From contig JAVGVS010000309.1 of NCBI GenBank assembly GCA_032718565.1, positions 197,501-261,500 of the forward strand: DNA of 64,000 nucleotides, written 5' to 3'. Within the stretch, counting starts at the first letter, position 1. Each line of letters starts with the position of its first letter. This document shows positions 21,961 to 34,579 of the stretch, one piece after another. The notes under the pieces are model-generated. The model saw only the letters and a list, made by a program, of their open reading frames with translations. It was not told the DNA's origin and ran no database searches. Both the position numbers and the translations under genes were made by a program. The stretch comes from Distichodus sexfasciatus. Lineage: Eukaryota > Chordata > Actinopteri > Characiformes > Distichodontidae.

Positions 21961-22539
21961 GCTGCTTATCAGAGGTTATTCCGCCAGTTTTAACCAAATT
22001 GATCTGACTGCTTTCATCCTCAGGTGAGCACCTAGAAACTAGCATAACTAGAAACAGACGCTGCAAGGCCTAGTGTTAGTCTAGCTAGCTGTGCCTCGGC
22101 ACAAAAAGACATGCATTTCCACCAATGACAGTTCAATTGCCAAAGGCCCCTGGTCCTCATTTGCAGCCCCAGTGTTCTCCTACATGGTCGAGCCTCTAAA
22201 TGCAGGCCAGATGCCTCTAAATATATTCCCTTCACCCTTTTCTTCTACTTTTTTTTGGTTTTCATCTGTCGATTGTGCTACTTCATGACATTTTGAGTCT
22301 CTGTGTTTTTAAATGAGAATCTGATATTTCTGCTCTTGCCTTGGTAGATTGGTTGGCATTGTGATTGCACTGGAACAACACAGCTTTGAACTTGGTTCAA
22401 TTTGGTTTTGGAAACAAATAGGAAAAATCATGGGTTTTTTGGTTTTAGGTTTTAATTTGAAAAACAAATGAACATATGATACATGGATTTATTTGGTATA
22501 AAACTTTTGGAAAAATAAGTTAGTGGACAACAATGATCC

Positions 22540-24240
22540 TTTGTGGCTAACCCGAATGGGAGCAGGAAAAGAAGAAGAAGACACATCGACCAGACAACCA
22601 AAGCGATATTGCAGATATTATGCTAGCAAAGTTGGCATACTTTAATGGAACAATTTCCTCTAACAACTGGGGTTAAGAGTTGGCTCAAGGGCTCAATTTC
22701 GACAGTGATGGAGGCAGGACAGAGCTAGATTTTTATCTACAATCTCTTAGTTCATAGGCAAGAATCCTACCACAAGAAATGTCAATGTTTGAAGATATCT
22801 TCCTAAAAGCTCTTATTTGCACTGGTTTTCAGCAAAAAATCACTCAACAAATCCATAGAATTTTTACAGCGCAAGCAGCAGTATGACCATCGACTCTTGT
22901 CCTGACATGAAGCCTCCAGACTTTTCCCACTTCGACACGGCAGAATCACCTGCAACCACTAAGTTCGCTCTTCGTTCCAAGACACACATGTTCTGTGAGT
23001 TCAGACGAGTTTACCACACCTTGCTCTTTCCTCACAAGACAGCAAGACATTAAGTTAGTTACGGGATCGTTATATTGACATACTCGGAGAGTCTTCCCAA
23101 ATCCCACATGTCCATTCCAGACGCAAGTTTTGACAGCCTTCGTTATAAAACCATCCGAGCCGGCGCTCTTTGAAAAAGGAGACAATACCGTTTAATTCCA
23201 AACAGAGAATTGGCCTGGTCGGAACTTTCTTGTAAGTTGTGAGGAATGTCGCCCCTCTCCCTATAAACGATGTCATGCATGTTTGGAAGTCCTCGACACG
23301 GCACGGTTGCTGCGGATTGCTTTATTAGAGACGGCTATTTCTTTTTCTCCTCTCTTTTTACCCCTCTGTTCAAACTGTTATATGTTCTATACTGCCAAAC
23401 CTGAGCAAGATTATTTTTCCCCCCAGCGAATTGAAATCTGGATTCAACTACAGCAGGCTTTTTGTAGATGGAGGTGAAAAAAACAGCTGGACTCGAAAAC
23501 AGATGTTACATAGCTGCCAACATCAAACGCACTTGTTAACCGTACAGAAGGTGAAATTAAATACCTTTGATTGGTCGAGTCGCTAGTTATTGTAAAGCGG
23601 CCCAGAACATCACCGTTACACGGCTTTTGACCTTGGCTCTACGTCATCCGATCTCGAAAGGGGCAACAGCTTGCCGGTGTTAGTGCTAATTTCTGATTTG
23701 CGGATTGTCAAACTTGCTTTGGAGATCAAGGAGCTTGAGATCTGATCTCAAAGGCACTGCATTATTGATTTGGATGCGGCTCTTTGGAGCGAACAGCAGT
23801 TGGTTTGCGTTATCGATAACGCGGTACGCTTTTAAGAAGCTGATTTGTCCGACCTTTGCTATACCCCTCTGATGTAAAACGACCAACATCTAGCCCATTT
23901 TGGTTGGCCATCTTTATTGAAGATCCCAAGACTGTTGGAGGTAGTCTGGGTAAGGGTGGGCTGCGTTTCCCCATAAAATGGCAGTGAATTAAATCCCTTC
24001 ATCAACCAGACTATTTACACGGAACGTGAGAAACTCAACACACAAAGGTGCAGTCAGTGGAGCTTGTTAAACGGTGCTATGGAGCGAACGATGCCTTAAA
24101 TTCAGGTGTCAAACATCGCCGTGCGGTGGCAAGGTGTTGAAAGTAAATATAGAAACGTCAACTCGAGCTTAACCAAACACAAACTTAAACCTGAACTAAA
24201 AATACAGAACGTCCAATGCAGGCGTTGATCACAGGCCTAT
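22540..24240. other. unassigned region, possibly old mobile DNA
   Basis: Base composition changes near 22540 and 24240. 22870-23290 has overlapping minus-strand frames of 68 and 79 codons. 23550-24170 contains CpG-bearing words unlike the flanks (GCGTTATCGATAACGCGG near 23807, a self-complementary core). No domain could be recognised. An insertion of unknown type is possible. Confidence 0.3.
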
Positions 24241-24859
24241 AAATTTTAGTCACCACAAAGACATGGTATAGCCTTACGGGTAGCATGTTGTAAGGGTAAA
24301 ATATTACCAAAACACTTGCAAAAAATATTTACCGGTGGTCCAGGCAGTAAAATAGTGAATTGATTTGCTTCTCTTGGCTAAAATAAATGAATAAAGCCAC
24401 ATATGGAATACAGTTTTGCGAGAAGTTATGCAATAAGGTCCTTAACTATGGCAAAGAACAACAAAACTGTAACTTATATAAATAATACTTAAATAATTAC
24501 ACTAAACATTTCTCAGAGACTACTAATTTGTACTAAATAGTTGGAGAAAACTGAAAGACCTTGTCTGTGATCGGTCAAAGCTATTGGTTAGACTGAAACT
24601 GGTTGACGCCAAACTACATGCATAGTCGTGCTTTTGCAATCTTTTCAAATACACCATCATCTGGTATATTAGAAATATATCAAAATCTAAACAGTAACCC
24701 AAAGATTAAGTGTCCAAATGTGTGACGGTCATTTCACTCCCACCTCATTTTTCTTACCTCTACAGGAAGTATGATATTTTCTTTAGGACCACAATTTCTT
24801 ATTAAAATTCTGTTTCATTAAATCATGCCTTTCCTAATGTAAAGCTTGCAACTCATTCA
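24241..24859. other. non-coding, AT-rich
   Basis: Nothing recognised. Confidence 0.55.
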
Positions 24860-25207
24860 TTTATTGATTCATTTTTTATCCGAACCACCTCATCCCTATC
24901 GGGTTTGCAGGGACCGGAGCCTATCCCGGGACTATGGGTGCGAGACGGGAATCAACCCTGGGCGGGCATCAACACACTGCAGGGCACACGTACTTACACA
25001 ATCACACCTTTCGGGTCCAATTTAGATTGGCCAATTACCCTAGAGTGCAAGCTTTTGGACTGTGGGAGGAAACCAGAGCACCTGGAGAAAACCCATGGAA
25101 ACAAGGGAAGAGCAGGCAAACTCCACAAAGAAAGGTCCTACGGCCGACCCCAGGGATCAAACCCAGGACCTTCTCGTTGTCGCCACTGTGCCACCATGCC
25201 AAGGCTG
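24860..25207 (-). repeat. tRNA-headed dispersed repeat (reverse)
   Basis: On the minus strand it starts with a tRNA-like head around GGTCCTGGGTTTGATCCCTGG, then the familiar GTGGAGTTTGCCTGCTC, GGTTTTCTCCAGGTGCTCTGG and CCTCCCACAGTCCAAA blocks of a repeat very common in ray-finned fishes, and ends in GGATAAAAAATGAATGAATC. Apparent plus-strand frames of about 100 codons here are by-products of the repeat. Confidence 0.75.
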
Positions 25208-25814
25208 CAACTACTTACATAAAATTCTAACTTTTGCCTAGCAATTTATCAGAATTGTTTTTAAGCATGTCAGATGGCAAAGGAAGGTCATTTAAAACTC
25301 ACAAAAAATGCTATATCACATAACAAAATACCTTTTTAAAGCTTTTTAACTTTCATTTTCTAAAATATTCAACAAACCTATGCTGTTCCCTCATTGTAGC
25401 TTTAATCTTGGCTTACCTACCGCTTCAGACATAGAATTGATAGTTGGCAGTTCTGTATTTTTCTTCTAGTAAAATGATTCTCAAAAACTGAAGAAGTATC
25501 ACCAAAAACTGACCATACATAAATATTTCAAGCCAGATTTTCCTAACAGTAGTCCTTATATTTTCCAAACCAGAGGACAGGAAAACACTAACAAGCATGC
25601 TACTTGACAGCAGACACGCTCTCTATTTTGCAAAAGAATCACAGATGAATGGCAATTATGAATAATTGAAAGTATTACACAGGTTGTTTTATTTAATAGT
25701 CCGTATAGAATGTCTCATATTGAAACTGTTACTGACCTCATGCACATTCACCACATTCATTCATGCACTTTTTATTGTCAAAGACAACTCCAAAACCATA
25801 ATTGTAGGCTGAGT
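25208..25814. other. non-coding, AT-rich
   Basis: Nothing recognised. Confidence 0.55.
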
Positions 25815-26045
25815 ACCGCATTCTATTTGTCTCTCTTTCTTCTTCTAGTTTAAAAGTTTACATTTATATTCTACTCTAGCTTAAAAGTGTATATTTTATT
25901 TATATATTTTTATTCTATGTGCCTTATTTGTATCTTGTTCTTTGTTCTATGCACTGTTAAAACTGGAGCCACATCGTCTCGTTCCTTTGTGTACCTGTAC
26001 AGTGTATAACAGACATGACAATAAAGTTTACTTTGACTTTCACTT
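25815..26045 (+). repeat. 3' tail of a dispersed fish retroelement
   Basis: Ends with TGTACAGTGTATAACAGACATGACAATAAAGTTTACTTTGACTT-type sequence containing AATAAA, preceded by a T-rich stretch and CTATGCACTGTTAAAACTGGAGCC. This 3' end is common in teleost repeats. The element class (LINE or a short derivative) is not certain. Confidence 0.55.
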
Positions 26046-27410
26046 AAAAAAATGGTTCCCACTTGGAGTCTATAGGCAGCATTGGTGAAGACAAGCTTGG
26101 TCTGACCTCTGCCCGTGTGCCCAATAACGGAGGTTAAAAAGGAGCCGCAAGCCAGGCCTATAATCTGTTCTGCTGCTGTGGCCAGCGAGACGCTCTGTAA
26201 GAGTCTTTTACAGCAATCAGCCTCTCGCCGCATCGCCACGCCGCTCACACACACAAAACAGACAAGCAGAGACAGTGCACTTCCCTCTCCCGGTGTGTGT
26301 CTACTCACTCTGGCCTTACGTCTGTGTGCGTTTAATCATCCTGGACTGACGTTACACTCACAGTGTCGGTTTATATATCTCGGCCTGGTGTCTCGGCGTG
26401 TGTTTGGTTGACCTGACCTGCTCTGTCGCTGGGTGTATGGGTGTGTTTAGAGTGACCCCTGCCTAAATCGGTCAGATACTTAATGGAGGCCGTTCTGCAC
26501 ATCACCTGTGTTTGATTTGTCTGTCTGGCCTCTCGGAGTGCGATTAGTCAGCCTGACGTGCCTCCTCTGTGTATGTGTGTGTTTGATTGGAGTGTCCTGG
26601 CCTCTCGGTAAGAGCTTAGACAGCCCTAGAAGATCAAAAACCCCAGCTATGTCCTCCTTGTTTCAGTTATTCGAACAAAGAAAGGATGGCGCATATTTAT
26701 TCAATATGTTGGTAACAAAAGAAGAAAGAGAAGGAAAGGAGGGCAGACTGAAAAGAGAAAACACAAGAATGAAATGACTCAAACTGGCTTAGGAATATTT
26801 ATTATGTTTTCTAAAACAGTAATGTCCACTCTTGGATTTATTCACAAACTACCTTAAACTACCGCAACTAAAACGTAGTGGTAACAAATTGATTACATTT
26901 TATTGTAATTGATTCCACACTTCTGATCAAGGGGTGAATGCTCGCTGTTAACTGCCCCAAATGCCTGTTTTCATGAAGATTTTGTCCTTCAACAATGTTT
27001 TCTTACTTAAGAGCTGTCCCTTGGTGAGATGAGAAATCACATCAAACTTTATTGCATGGTTGAGCAAAACATTAGGTTAATGGGTTTACTTCAACTCTAC
27101 AGTTGTATAATATTGTATTAGGTAGAATTTAAGGAACATAAGAAAACATTGGTGAATGATTTATTTTCCATCACAAACAAGGTGTTTGTACAAATGCCTC
27201 AGAGGGTTTTCATCCACCTTCAAGAAATGGGACTCGAACTCTTTATAGGTAGCTTAAAAATGAGTTAATTTTCAATAATTATCAGTGTCGCCAAAATTGA
27301 ACCCCTGAGTCTGACAATTAACTCCTTCTTCAGGCCCCACCATCTGTACAGCCTTCTTGTTAAAGCAGTAAAGGTCGTCTAGACTTTGCAACCTTTCTTT
27401 TTCAGCTATA
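26046..27410. other. non-coding
   Basis: 26080-26640 is a GC-richer stretch with repeated GTGTCTCGG / CCTGACCTG / CCTCTCGG words (about 26390, 26520, 26600), suggesting a diverged 100-bp tandem unit. The rest is AT-rich. Confidence 0.4.
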
Positions 27411-27419
27411 TACCTAGGT

Positions 27420-28560
27420 CACGTGGGAAGGATCTGGTTTGTATTTTCCCTTCGCAACCAAACCTTCCTGTCCCTGAGTCTCCGGCCACAGTTTGTGGCC
27501 GAAAACTTTAGTTTTAAAGTCTGTAATCCCAGCCGTGTTCTTGCAGTCCCTGACCCCCGAGTGCTTTTTGGGCGATTGCGTCAAACAGGCTGCGTCGAAC
27601 CCGAAAGCGTTATTACGTCCGTCTGGTCTTGCTTCGGCGAGAAGGAAATAAGGCTCTCTGCAAAACCAAGAAAGACAGGTAGGGGATGAATAAATGAGCA
27701 GGGAGATCTGGGCTGAAGATGTAACGGTTTACTTATTTATCTATTTATTTGTTTATTTATTTATCCGTCCACACCGACAGCAGCCCGTTTCAAATCTCAG
27801 ATCTCAGCCTCTTTTGTTCGAGGCACCGACATCGGCAAACGCACACGCCGGAATCCCAGCTGGTGAATATTTCACGCTGGCGGTGAATACCACGAGAACA
27901 GACCAAACGAGAGGCAGACAGAAAGACAAAGAGAGAGAGAGAGATAGTAGAGAGAGAGAGAGTAAACTTTATGCTTTTTAATTCATCAAAGCACCGTCTA
28001 AATGAAGGGCCGAGTTAAACTTTCATATGGCGAGAAAATGGCAAACGCTGGATTTTTTCTCCGTCTTTCAGAGCAAGGCAGTGTGTGTCTGAGATGCATT
28101 AGACTTCTGAGAGCAAGGGATGCCGTTAGAAAAAGAGAAGAGAAAGCATTTCAAACAAGACAAAAAAAGAACAATTGTTGCTTTGGGCAGGTTGAAAGGT
28201 AACCCATTAATTTGCAGGGGTCCATGTCATTCATCTCATGATTCGGCTTTTTGTTTATTCCAGGCTCATGGTCATTCCTCACATGCTTTTCTAACTAGCG
28301 CTTCTCTCACTTTTTTTTTTTCTCTCTCTATCTTTGCCATGTCAGATCCACCTCCCGGAGGCCGTCTGTGTAGTTCTCAGCTCCAAACACATTTTTAGAC
28401 TGATTGTGTAATGGCATCAATCCATTACTCAGCCTGACAGGTTTATTACAGGACATACAGTCGGCTCGGTCCGGCCTGTTCATGACGGGCATTTTTATCC
28501 GAAAAGAAGAGTCCGGAAAAAGTCTTTGAGGCAGTGGGCTCATTTGGGTATATGAGTGTT
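27420..28560. promoter_or_regulatory. candidate conserved non-coding region
   Basis: Unique, CpG-containing sequence at 27420-27690 and 28190-28540. The second has AACCCATTAATTTGC, GTAATGGCATCAATCCATTAC (a near-palindrome of CATTA sites) and CGGCCTGTTCATGACGGG. GA-rich repeats separate the two. Plus-strand frames here are short and matchless. Confidence 0.35.
27730..27765. repeat. (TTTA)n-like short repeat
   Basis: Imperfect TTTA units, about nine, within a unique-looking block. Confidence 0.7.
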
Positions 28561-29013
28561 TTACTGTTTTGTAAGACTAGAGCTTATTTTTCTTTAGAGA
28601 GGTTAATTTCAAGAGATGTCAACACTAAAATTCATATTCATATATTTGGTTAATAAGTTAGTTTGTTTGCACGTTGCAACAACAACAACCAGTGTCAATA
28701 CGTCCATCATATCAGTCAAAAGTTGTTCTAAGTATTTCTGGGTTTTACAACTGGTTAAGGTTTCTCTTTGTTAAATATGAATTTTGGAGTCCACGTATGC
28801 TTCATTTTAGCCCTGGCTCTCTGCTCTGTTAATATTACCTAATAACACCTTTAGAACCCACAAGTTATGGCTTTTTTTTTTTAAGTAAGTAAGCAAAGTT
28901 TATTTATGAAGCTGAACAAATAGAATATGCAAAAAAAAAGGGTAAAAAATGAAACTGAATAAAATAAGACGAAGATAAAGATAAGACGAAAATCAGACAA
29001 GATAAAGGAAGTA

Positions 29014-29048
<35 letters not shown>

Positions 29049-29564
29049 ATGAACGGAATGCTAAATTAATATTAAATTTTTAACTAATGTTAATGTGTAT
29101 ATTAAATGTTCACGCGCCTCGGTCATCCAGAGGAGGTTCCTCTTGGCAATACAGTATTTGAGTAATTTGTAATTGGACCAAAAATCATAAATCTAAGTTT
29201 CTACTCTCAATCTGAGATCATAATCATAATCGTACTTTTTACTTCAACTTACAACAGTAATCTGGCACCAACTATTTTACTGATAGTAGCAGCTGCAGAT
29301 TTTATTGAACATTCACAGTGTAAAGTCCTATAACTTATTGTGTAGCATCCTCTAAATGTCCTGCAATTTTATTAACATGGCATCATGTTCTGGTTACTTC
29401 TTGTAAACGTGACAGTGCCTTATGCCAGTCTTTTCCTCGTTATCTTTGGCATTAAAGGTTGGCATTTGGTTTTAAAAACAAGCAAATTAAAACACTTTAA
29501 TAACTTTAATAATTTTAATAATAAATAATAAATAATTGTAATAATAATTATTATTTCTGGGCAC
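28561..29564. other. non-coding, AT-rich
   Basis: A (AAT)n tract and A-rich stretches. No exon. Confidence 0.55.
29016..29047. repeat. (AAT)n microsatellite
   Basis: About ten AAT units. Confidence 0.9.
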
Positions 29565-29650
29565 CACGGTGGTGCAGTGGTTAGCGCTGCTGCCTGACAG
29601 CGGGAAGGTCCTGGGTTCGAACTCTGGGGACGGCTGTACAGTGTAGATAG
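29565..29650 (+). repeat. tRNA-like SINE head (second family)
   Basis: GTGGTGCAGTGGTTAGCGCTGC resembles a pol III A box, and GGTTCGAACTC is a good B box about 45 bp further on. Only about 85 bp matches, followed by unrelated sequence. A tRNA gene is unlikely: no acceptor stem or anticodon arm closes. Confidence 0.6.
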
Positions 29651-30492
29651 TCTAATGGGTGACTTCTCGCTTTCACTGAAGGTATTTTTCTGGTAAGAAA
29701 TCTTTATTTTTACTAGGAGTTTCAGGCACTCAATACGGCGCTGAAAAAACTCATAAAAAAATCAGAGACGGAAGTGGGCTTATCACATCTCACCGGGGGA
29801 AAAGTGGACAGTCATTTCCACCGCAGAATCCTCCCCTCCTTTTGCCCAGCTCTTGTTTCCGGATGCTGTCTCCGTGGCGTTGGGGTCAGATAGCTCGGAG
29901 AGCCGATAACCTCTGGGAAGGACAGAAAGCAGCGCGGACACTAAACAGATGGCCTCACACACCCTGCGTCCTTGGGAGGGTGAACAGCAGAGCAGGAAGG
30001 AGGAGTTTTTTTTGAAAAGAAGGTGGCTTGATAAGAACAGAGAGGATATGTTAAGACTCCAAAGTGAACACGAGAGGAAACAGAGAAGCAGGAGGGGGTG
30101 TGTTGTTCCAAACTACACTGTTGATGTTTTTTCTGTCAAACTCTGATTGTGCTTTTCAGCATGTGCTGTTAGAACAGAAAGAGAAAGTTCTGACGAGTAT
30201 TGAGCCTATTTCAAATGCGCAACATGATATTTCACATCTGCTAAAATGTAGTAATGTACATATTGCCAGTAGAATATTATTTATAAAGAAATCAGATTTT
30301 AAATGCTTAATTTTATTTTTAAATAAATAATATTTTAAATATGTAGTCATATGTAGTTCATATTTATTTGTATATTTGTATAGATCCAATATAAAGAATT
30401 TAAATTAAATATAAAAAGTCATTCTGACTTGACTTCGGATTACATTTTTAGCATTTATTTCAGATGCTTTGGCTAGAAAACATCAGTGAATG

Positions 30493-30493
<1 letters not shown>
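29651..30493. other. non-coding
   Basis: 29820-29960 is a GC-richer single-copy-looking patch (TTGTTTCCGGATGCTGTCTCC, CAGATAGCTCGGAGAGCCG). The rest is AT-rich. Confidence 0.45.

Positions 30494-30565
<72 letters not shown>
30494..30565. repeat. (AAT)n microsatellite
   Basis: About 23 uninterrupted AAT units, read as an artificial poly-isoleucine frame. Not a gene. Confidence 0.95.
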
Positions 30566-30569
<4 letters not shown>

Positions 30570-31375
30570 CAACTAACCATAATTATGATCTTTAAAAACT
30601 ATATATGTTTTAAAAATCTTAAACTTAAGACTTCAAACTTAGTTATCCCTAAGACAGACACTAGATTTTTCCCCTAATTTTAACTTTATATAGCACTATA
30701 TCGTTCACCACTTATTTGTTTTTTTTATTACAAGAAAATTTTTTTATTACAAGAAAATACTTTTAAACAGTATAATATAATGTAATTGTGGAATTAAAGA
30801 AATGTTTTGAACAAACAGGCGTGCAATAATATTTGTCTGAGTACTTTCTGTAGATTCTGTTCTTAAAACAAATCTCAAATGAGAAAAAATATGTGACAAA
30901 GTGGTTTCAACACAATTTTTTTTACAAGATGATAAATATCTGAATAAAATTTGGAATGTTTGTGATGTGCAGTCTGGTAGTCTTCCACACACAACCACAC
31001 ACACACACTCACAGGGACTGCTGGAGAGATTCATTAAGATGCCGTGCGTGAGCGTGAGTGTGTTGTGTCTGTGTGTGTGTGTGTGTGTGGTGAGAAGAGA
31101 GGTGGAGCAGTTTTCCCAGTGGCGGTCTCTGTGGCTGTAGACAGGGCTGTTGCCCCTGACCTCCTCTTCCTTCTCCGGGGAGATAAAGGGTCTCTGCTCT
31201 TCATCAGCGCTGGTCCCCAGAACCACAGGCCATCGTTGCCGTGGGAACACACCAGGTGGAGTTGTGACACAGAGGAGAAGAGATGGAGATGATGGTGGAG
31301 AGGTGGAGTTGGTGCAAGGGTAGAGCTGGGGAGGTGATGGAGCTGGCCTTCAGCCTTCTCATCTCCTGGCATCCC
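30566..31375. other. non-coding
   Basis: Contains an imperfect inverted pair of CA and GT runs (30990-31010 and 31060-31090). 31100-31360 is GC-richer without a recognised exon. Confidence 0.45.
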
Positions 31376-31975
31376 TCGTTCGTTTATCTCTTTTCTGTTC
31401 TTTTCTCATTTCTTCTCTCCTTCCCTCTCATCTTTTGCATCTCTTCTGTTACTCTTACTCTCTTATTATTAACTCATTTTTTTTGCCTTTTATTTCATTT
31501 TTCTCCCCATTTTTGATCACACCTTTTATATTTTCTTTTCTCATCTCTTTTTCTTTATTCTACTAGTTCATTTCTTTCTCTCTCCTCTCCTCATGTTCTG
31601 TTTTTTTTCCTAATTTCTCTCTGTATTTAGTATTTATTGCATGCTAATCGGAATGATTCCTCCTATATTTTCTTTTATTTCTTGCTTTTTATTCAGTTCT
31701 TCTGACTCTTCTCTCTTCCTTTATTTTCGCTCCTCCTCCTTTTTCTCCTCCCCTTTCTTCTCTTTTCTCCTCCGCTCCTCGCTTATTTTCACTTCTCCTC
31801 TCTGCTCCTCTCGCCTCTTCTCCTCCCTCCTCCCTTATTTTCAATCCTCCTCTCCTTTCTTCTCCTTTTTTCCTGCTCTCCTCTCTTTTCTTCTCTTCTC
31901 CTCCGTTAATTTCACCCTTCCTCTCTTCTCCTTTCCTCTTGTCCCATCCTTCCCCCCCTCCTCCTCCTTCTGCAT
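31376..31975. repeat. 600-bp polypyrimidine (C/T-rich) domain
   Basis: Almost entirely C and T on the plus strand, with TCTCCTCTTTTCTCC-type words and few purines. The open frame through it codes only Ser/Phe/Leu and is not a gene. Confidence 0.85.
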
Positions 31976-32210
31976 CTGGTCGATAGTGTTAATTGGCCTG
32001 CTCCGTCAGCGCTGCATTGATTGTGGCCGCTAATAAAAGAGCTATTGATTGGCACTTTGTTGAACACTGGCCTGTGTGCTGAGAGCTGCTGCTCTCGGCT
32101 CCCTCTACAGGAACCTCGCCCTCGAAAACCCAGCTAAACGTCACTAATTAACACTAACGCTTAGGGAGAGTTTTACCTCCTGCATACTTTTCACACTCTG
32201 GAGGACGAGG
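31976..32210. promoter_or_regulatory. candidate conserved non-coding block
   Basis: Follows the polypyrimidine domain abruptly. It holds GTGTTAATTGGCC, GCATTGATTGTGGCC, GCTAATAAAAGAGC, CTATTGATTGGC and GTCACTAATTAACAC, a dense set of homeodomain/TALE-type words in 200 bp. Confidence 0.45.
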
Positions 32211-33394
32211 TTACAAGGACGAGCAAAGCATCGCTAGATTTGTGTGTGCGTGTGTGTGTAAATGTGTGTTGGGGCGGACATCAATGTGAGTGTTTCTCTA
32301 TGTTGTCTGAGTTAGATGTCAGTATAGTTTTCTTTCTTTCTCTTGCACACAGTTTTTATCAAGTATTTGTAATTAATGTAAAAAAAATATTTTATTGCAA
32401 TTTGTATGTACCTCGTTTAATTTACACAAGAATTGCTAAAAAGTAATTATATAGAAAAGTTCCACCATTTGCATAAAACAAATGGAAGTACCTCAGAATT
32501 GTACCAAGACGTGACAGTGTGTGTTTGCGTGTGTGTGTGTGATATCCGGTATCGTCTCAGGGGCTTTTCTGAAAGCTTTAATACTGATCTTCTCTCTCTG
32601 TCTGTTCCAGTGATGTCACTGTGAGCAGGATAACCTTTTTGTCACCGCCTTAGCCTCCGTGCTCCGTCCGAATAGCATTAGTGTCACAATACATGGACGT
32701 TTCACCACCGCACTCTTTATCATCACTGTCAGCGCTCCTCCACTCCTATTGCCAATATCCCGTTCCCGCCGTGTTACAGTTATTATTGTCATGCCGTTCT
32801 TACCATCGCCCGTGGAGGAGATTTCTTTTTTTATTAATTATCACAACAAATCCCGGGCATGAGACTGCGATTAAAGACGCATCTCCTTTCGGAGTCAAAG
32901 TTCCTCACACAAGCAAGCCAGTCAGTGTGTGAAGCTACTTTTAAATTGTAGCTTAAATTTGCGATGAAAAGTAGTTAAGTTACAGCCAAGCTGCTGGTTT
33001 AATATAGCAGTTGGCTAGACTATAAGCTGCAGAGAAAAAGTAGCTAATGACATCCAAGCTGTTTTATCCAATTATACTTAATATATAAACTAGAGATGCA
33101 TTTCTGCAAGAAAATGCCAATGTGATTGTTCAAGTTTTGTAGCTGTGACACTAAAATTGGCTAAAAATTTGACTAAAATCCATTGAAGTGAAAGGGGAAA
33201 GAACAAGGGATAATAAAAGAAAGAAAAAGATGAGTGTGGGTCAAAACAGAGCGTAAGGCCCATTCGAGCCATGCAGTAAAGAGTCACTTGTCCCTTGCTA
33301 GCTAATCAAAGTCAAGGAAGGGGCGAGACATTCTGCCAGTGATCTGATGAGGATATGGCGAATAGACAGATGCTTACAAACCGGGTTAGGCGGC
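32211..33394. other. non-coding
   Basis: 32560-32900 is single-copy-looking and could be conserved (ATAGCATTAGTGTCAC). 32935-33060 has repeated GTAGCT(A/T)A words of a known kind of fish interspersed repeat. Confidence 0.4.
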
Positions 33395-33789
33395 TGTCAG
33401 AATGCTCGCGATTCGGACAGTGATCTGGTTAGGATATATCAGATTGCTACTCGTTAGCCGTTAGCCCTTGTAGCGTGGTGGTTAGCCCAAACGCGGCTGA
33501 GAGCGCGAATAGGAAGGATGGCCACGCAAGCTGATTGAAGAACTCTCTTACACGAAGAGTTAGGATTACCACAATAACCCGAGTTCTAACAGCACACAAA
33601 CTATCAAAGAGATAAACCCAGTAATTGGAGTACTCACAGTTGATGCCGAAGTGAATTGGAAAAAGGGCCAGGGTTGAGTCAATGGCAGAGCGATTCGCTG
33701 CGCGGAAATGACTCCTTAAATACCCTTTGAACCACGACTGGCCGCGTTCCAATCCAACTACCGGCCGCGGAGCGGAGTGTGCGTGACAC
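33395..33789 (-). mobile_element. possible solo LTR (gypsy-like)
   Basis: On the minus strand it would begin TGTCACGCACACTCCGCTCC and end near ATTCTGACA. It has an inner TATA-like box (GGTATTTAAGG, about 33715-33726) followed by a CpG-rich start region. It is compact and unlike the AT-rich surroundings. No target duplication or internal coding sequence was found, so both borders are uncertain. Confidence 0.35.
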
Positions 33790-34579
33790 ATACACTGTCA
33801 AGAACTCACTAACAACAACTGCCGCATATCTGGAGCTGCTGGAAAAGATTTCATGCACCCAATCTCATTCCGAAAACATGTATGAATATTTCAAACGCTG
33901 CCACGAATGCTAAGATGTGCTTTCTCTACTTCTTGTCGGCTAAACTAGCGATCTCAATGAACACGGAAGTGATGATGATGCTTTTCGTAACTTAGCAACA
34001 ACGAGCGCTGAGAGAAAGCCCAGAGAGAGCACTCTGGAAGTGAGGTTTTGAGCGCTCTCGGTGGAAAAACATGTTTGGTGGACACAGGTCCTTTAGCTAC
34101 TACAGTACTAAAGTAGCAGCTAGGGGTGTTGAAATTAATCACATAATTTATGCATGGAGACTAGACGATTCTGCATCAGTGCAATAGCAGACCATAATCG
34201 ATTACATCAGATTTTCAAATGGCGGTCCACTTCCCCCTGGTAGTCTGCAACGGCATTGCAGTTCTGTGACTAGTAACTATGGCGGCCCAATCTACATGCA
34301 ATGTGAAGTAATGTAGAAAAATCAATGGGATGCATTGCGATGTATCAAGATTTCGTATTGAATTGAAACGTTGACCTGATAATCGTAATCAATAATAATA
34401 ATCGAGACCAGTAAAGGTTGTAGTGTTGTAGTGGTACCACTGTAGCTAATGTAATGTAGTGTAGTGTTTCCGCCGCTAATCGATGAATGCTGCGTTAAGG
34501 TGTCATTGAAAATGAAAGTCCTAAAAGTCCTCTCAGTGTCTCTTCGAGAGGACTCCCCACCTCCACCCTCCAAAAGAAA
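33790..34579. other. non-coding
   Basis: No exon recognised. 34120-34320 may be a diverged repeat. Confidence 0.45.

Noticed and set aside
24905..25230. Two frames of about 100 codons
   Set aside because: They translate the antisense of a tRNA-headed dispersed repeat.
29565..29650. Possible tRNA gene
   Set aside because: A and B boxes are present but the acceptor stem and anticodon arm do not pair; it is a SINE head.
30486..30677. 63-codon frame starting with a long isoleucine run
   Set aside because: It is the translation of the (AAT)n microsatellite.
31641..32033. 130-codon plus-strand frame
   Set aside because: Runs through the C/T-rich domain; composition artefact.
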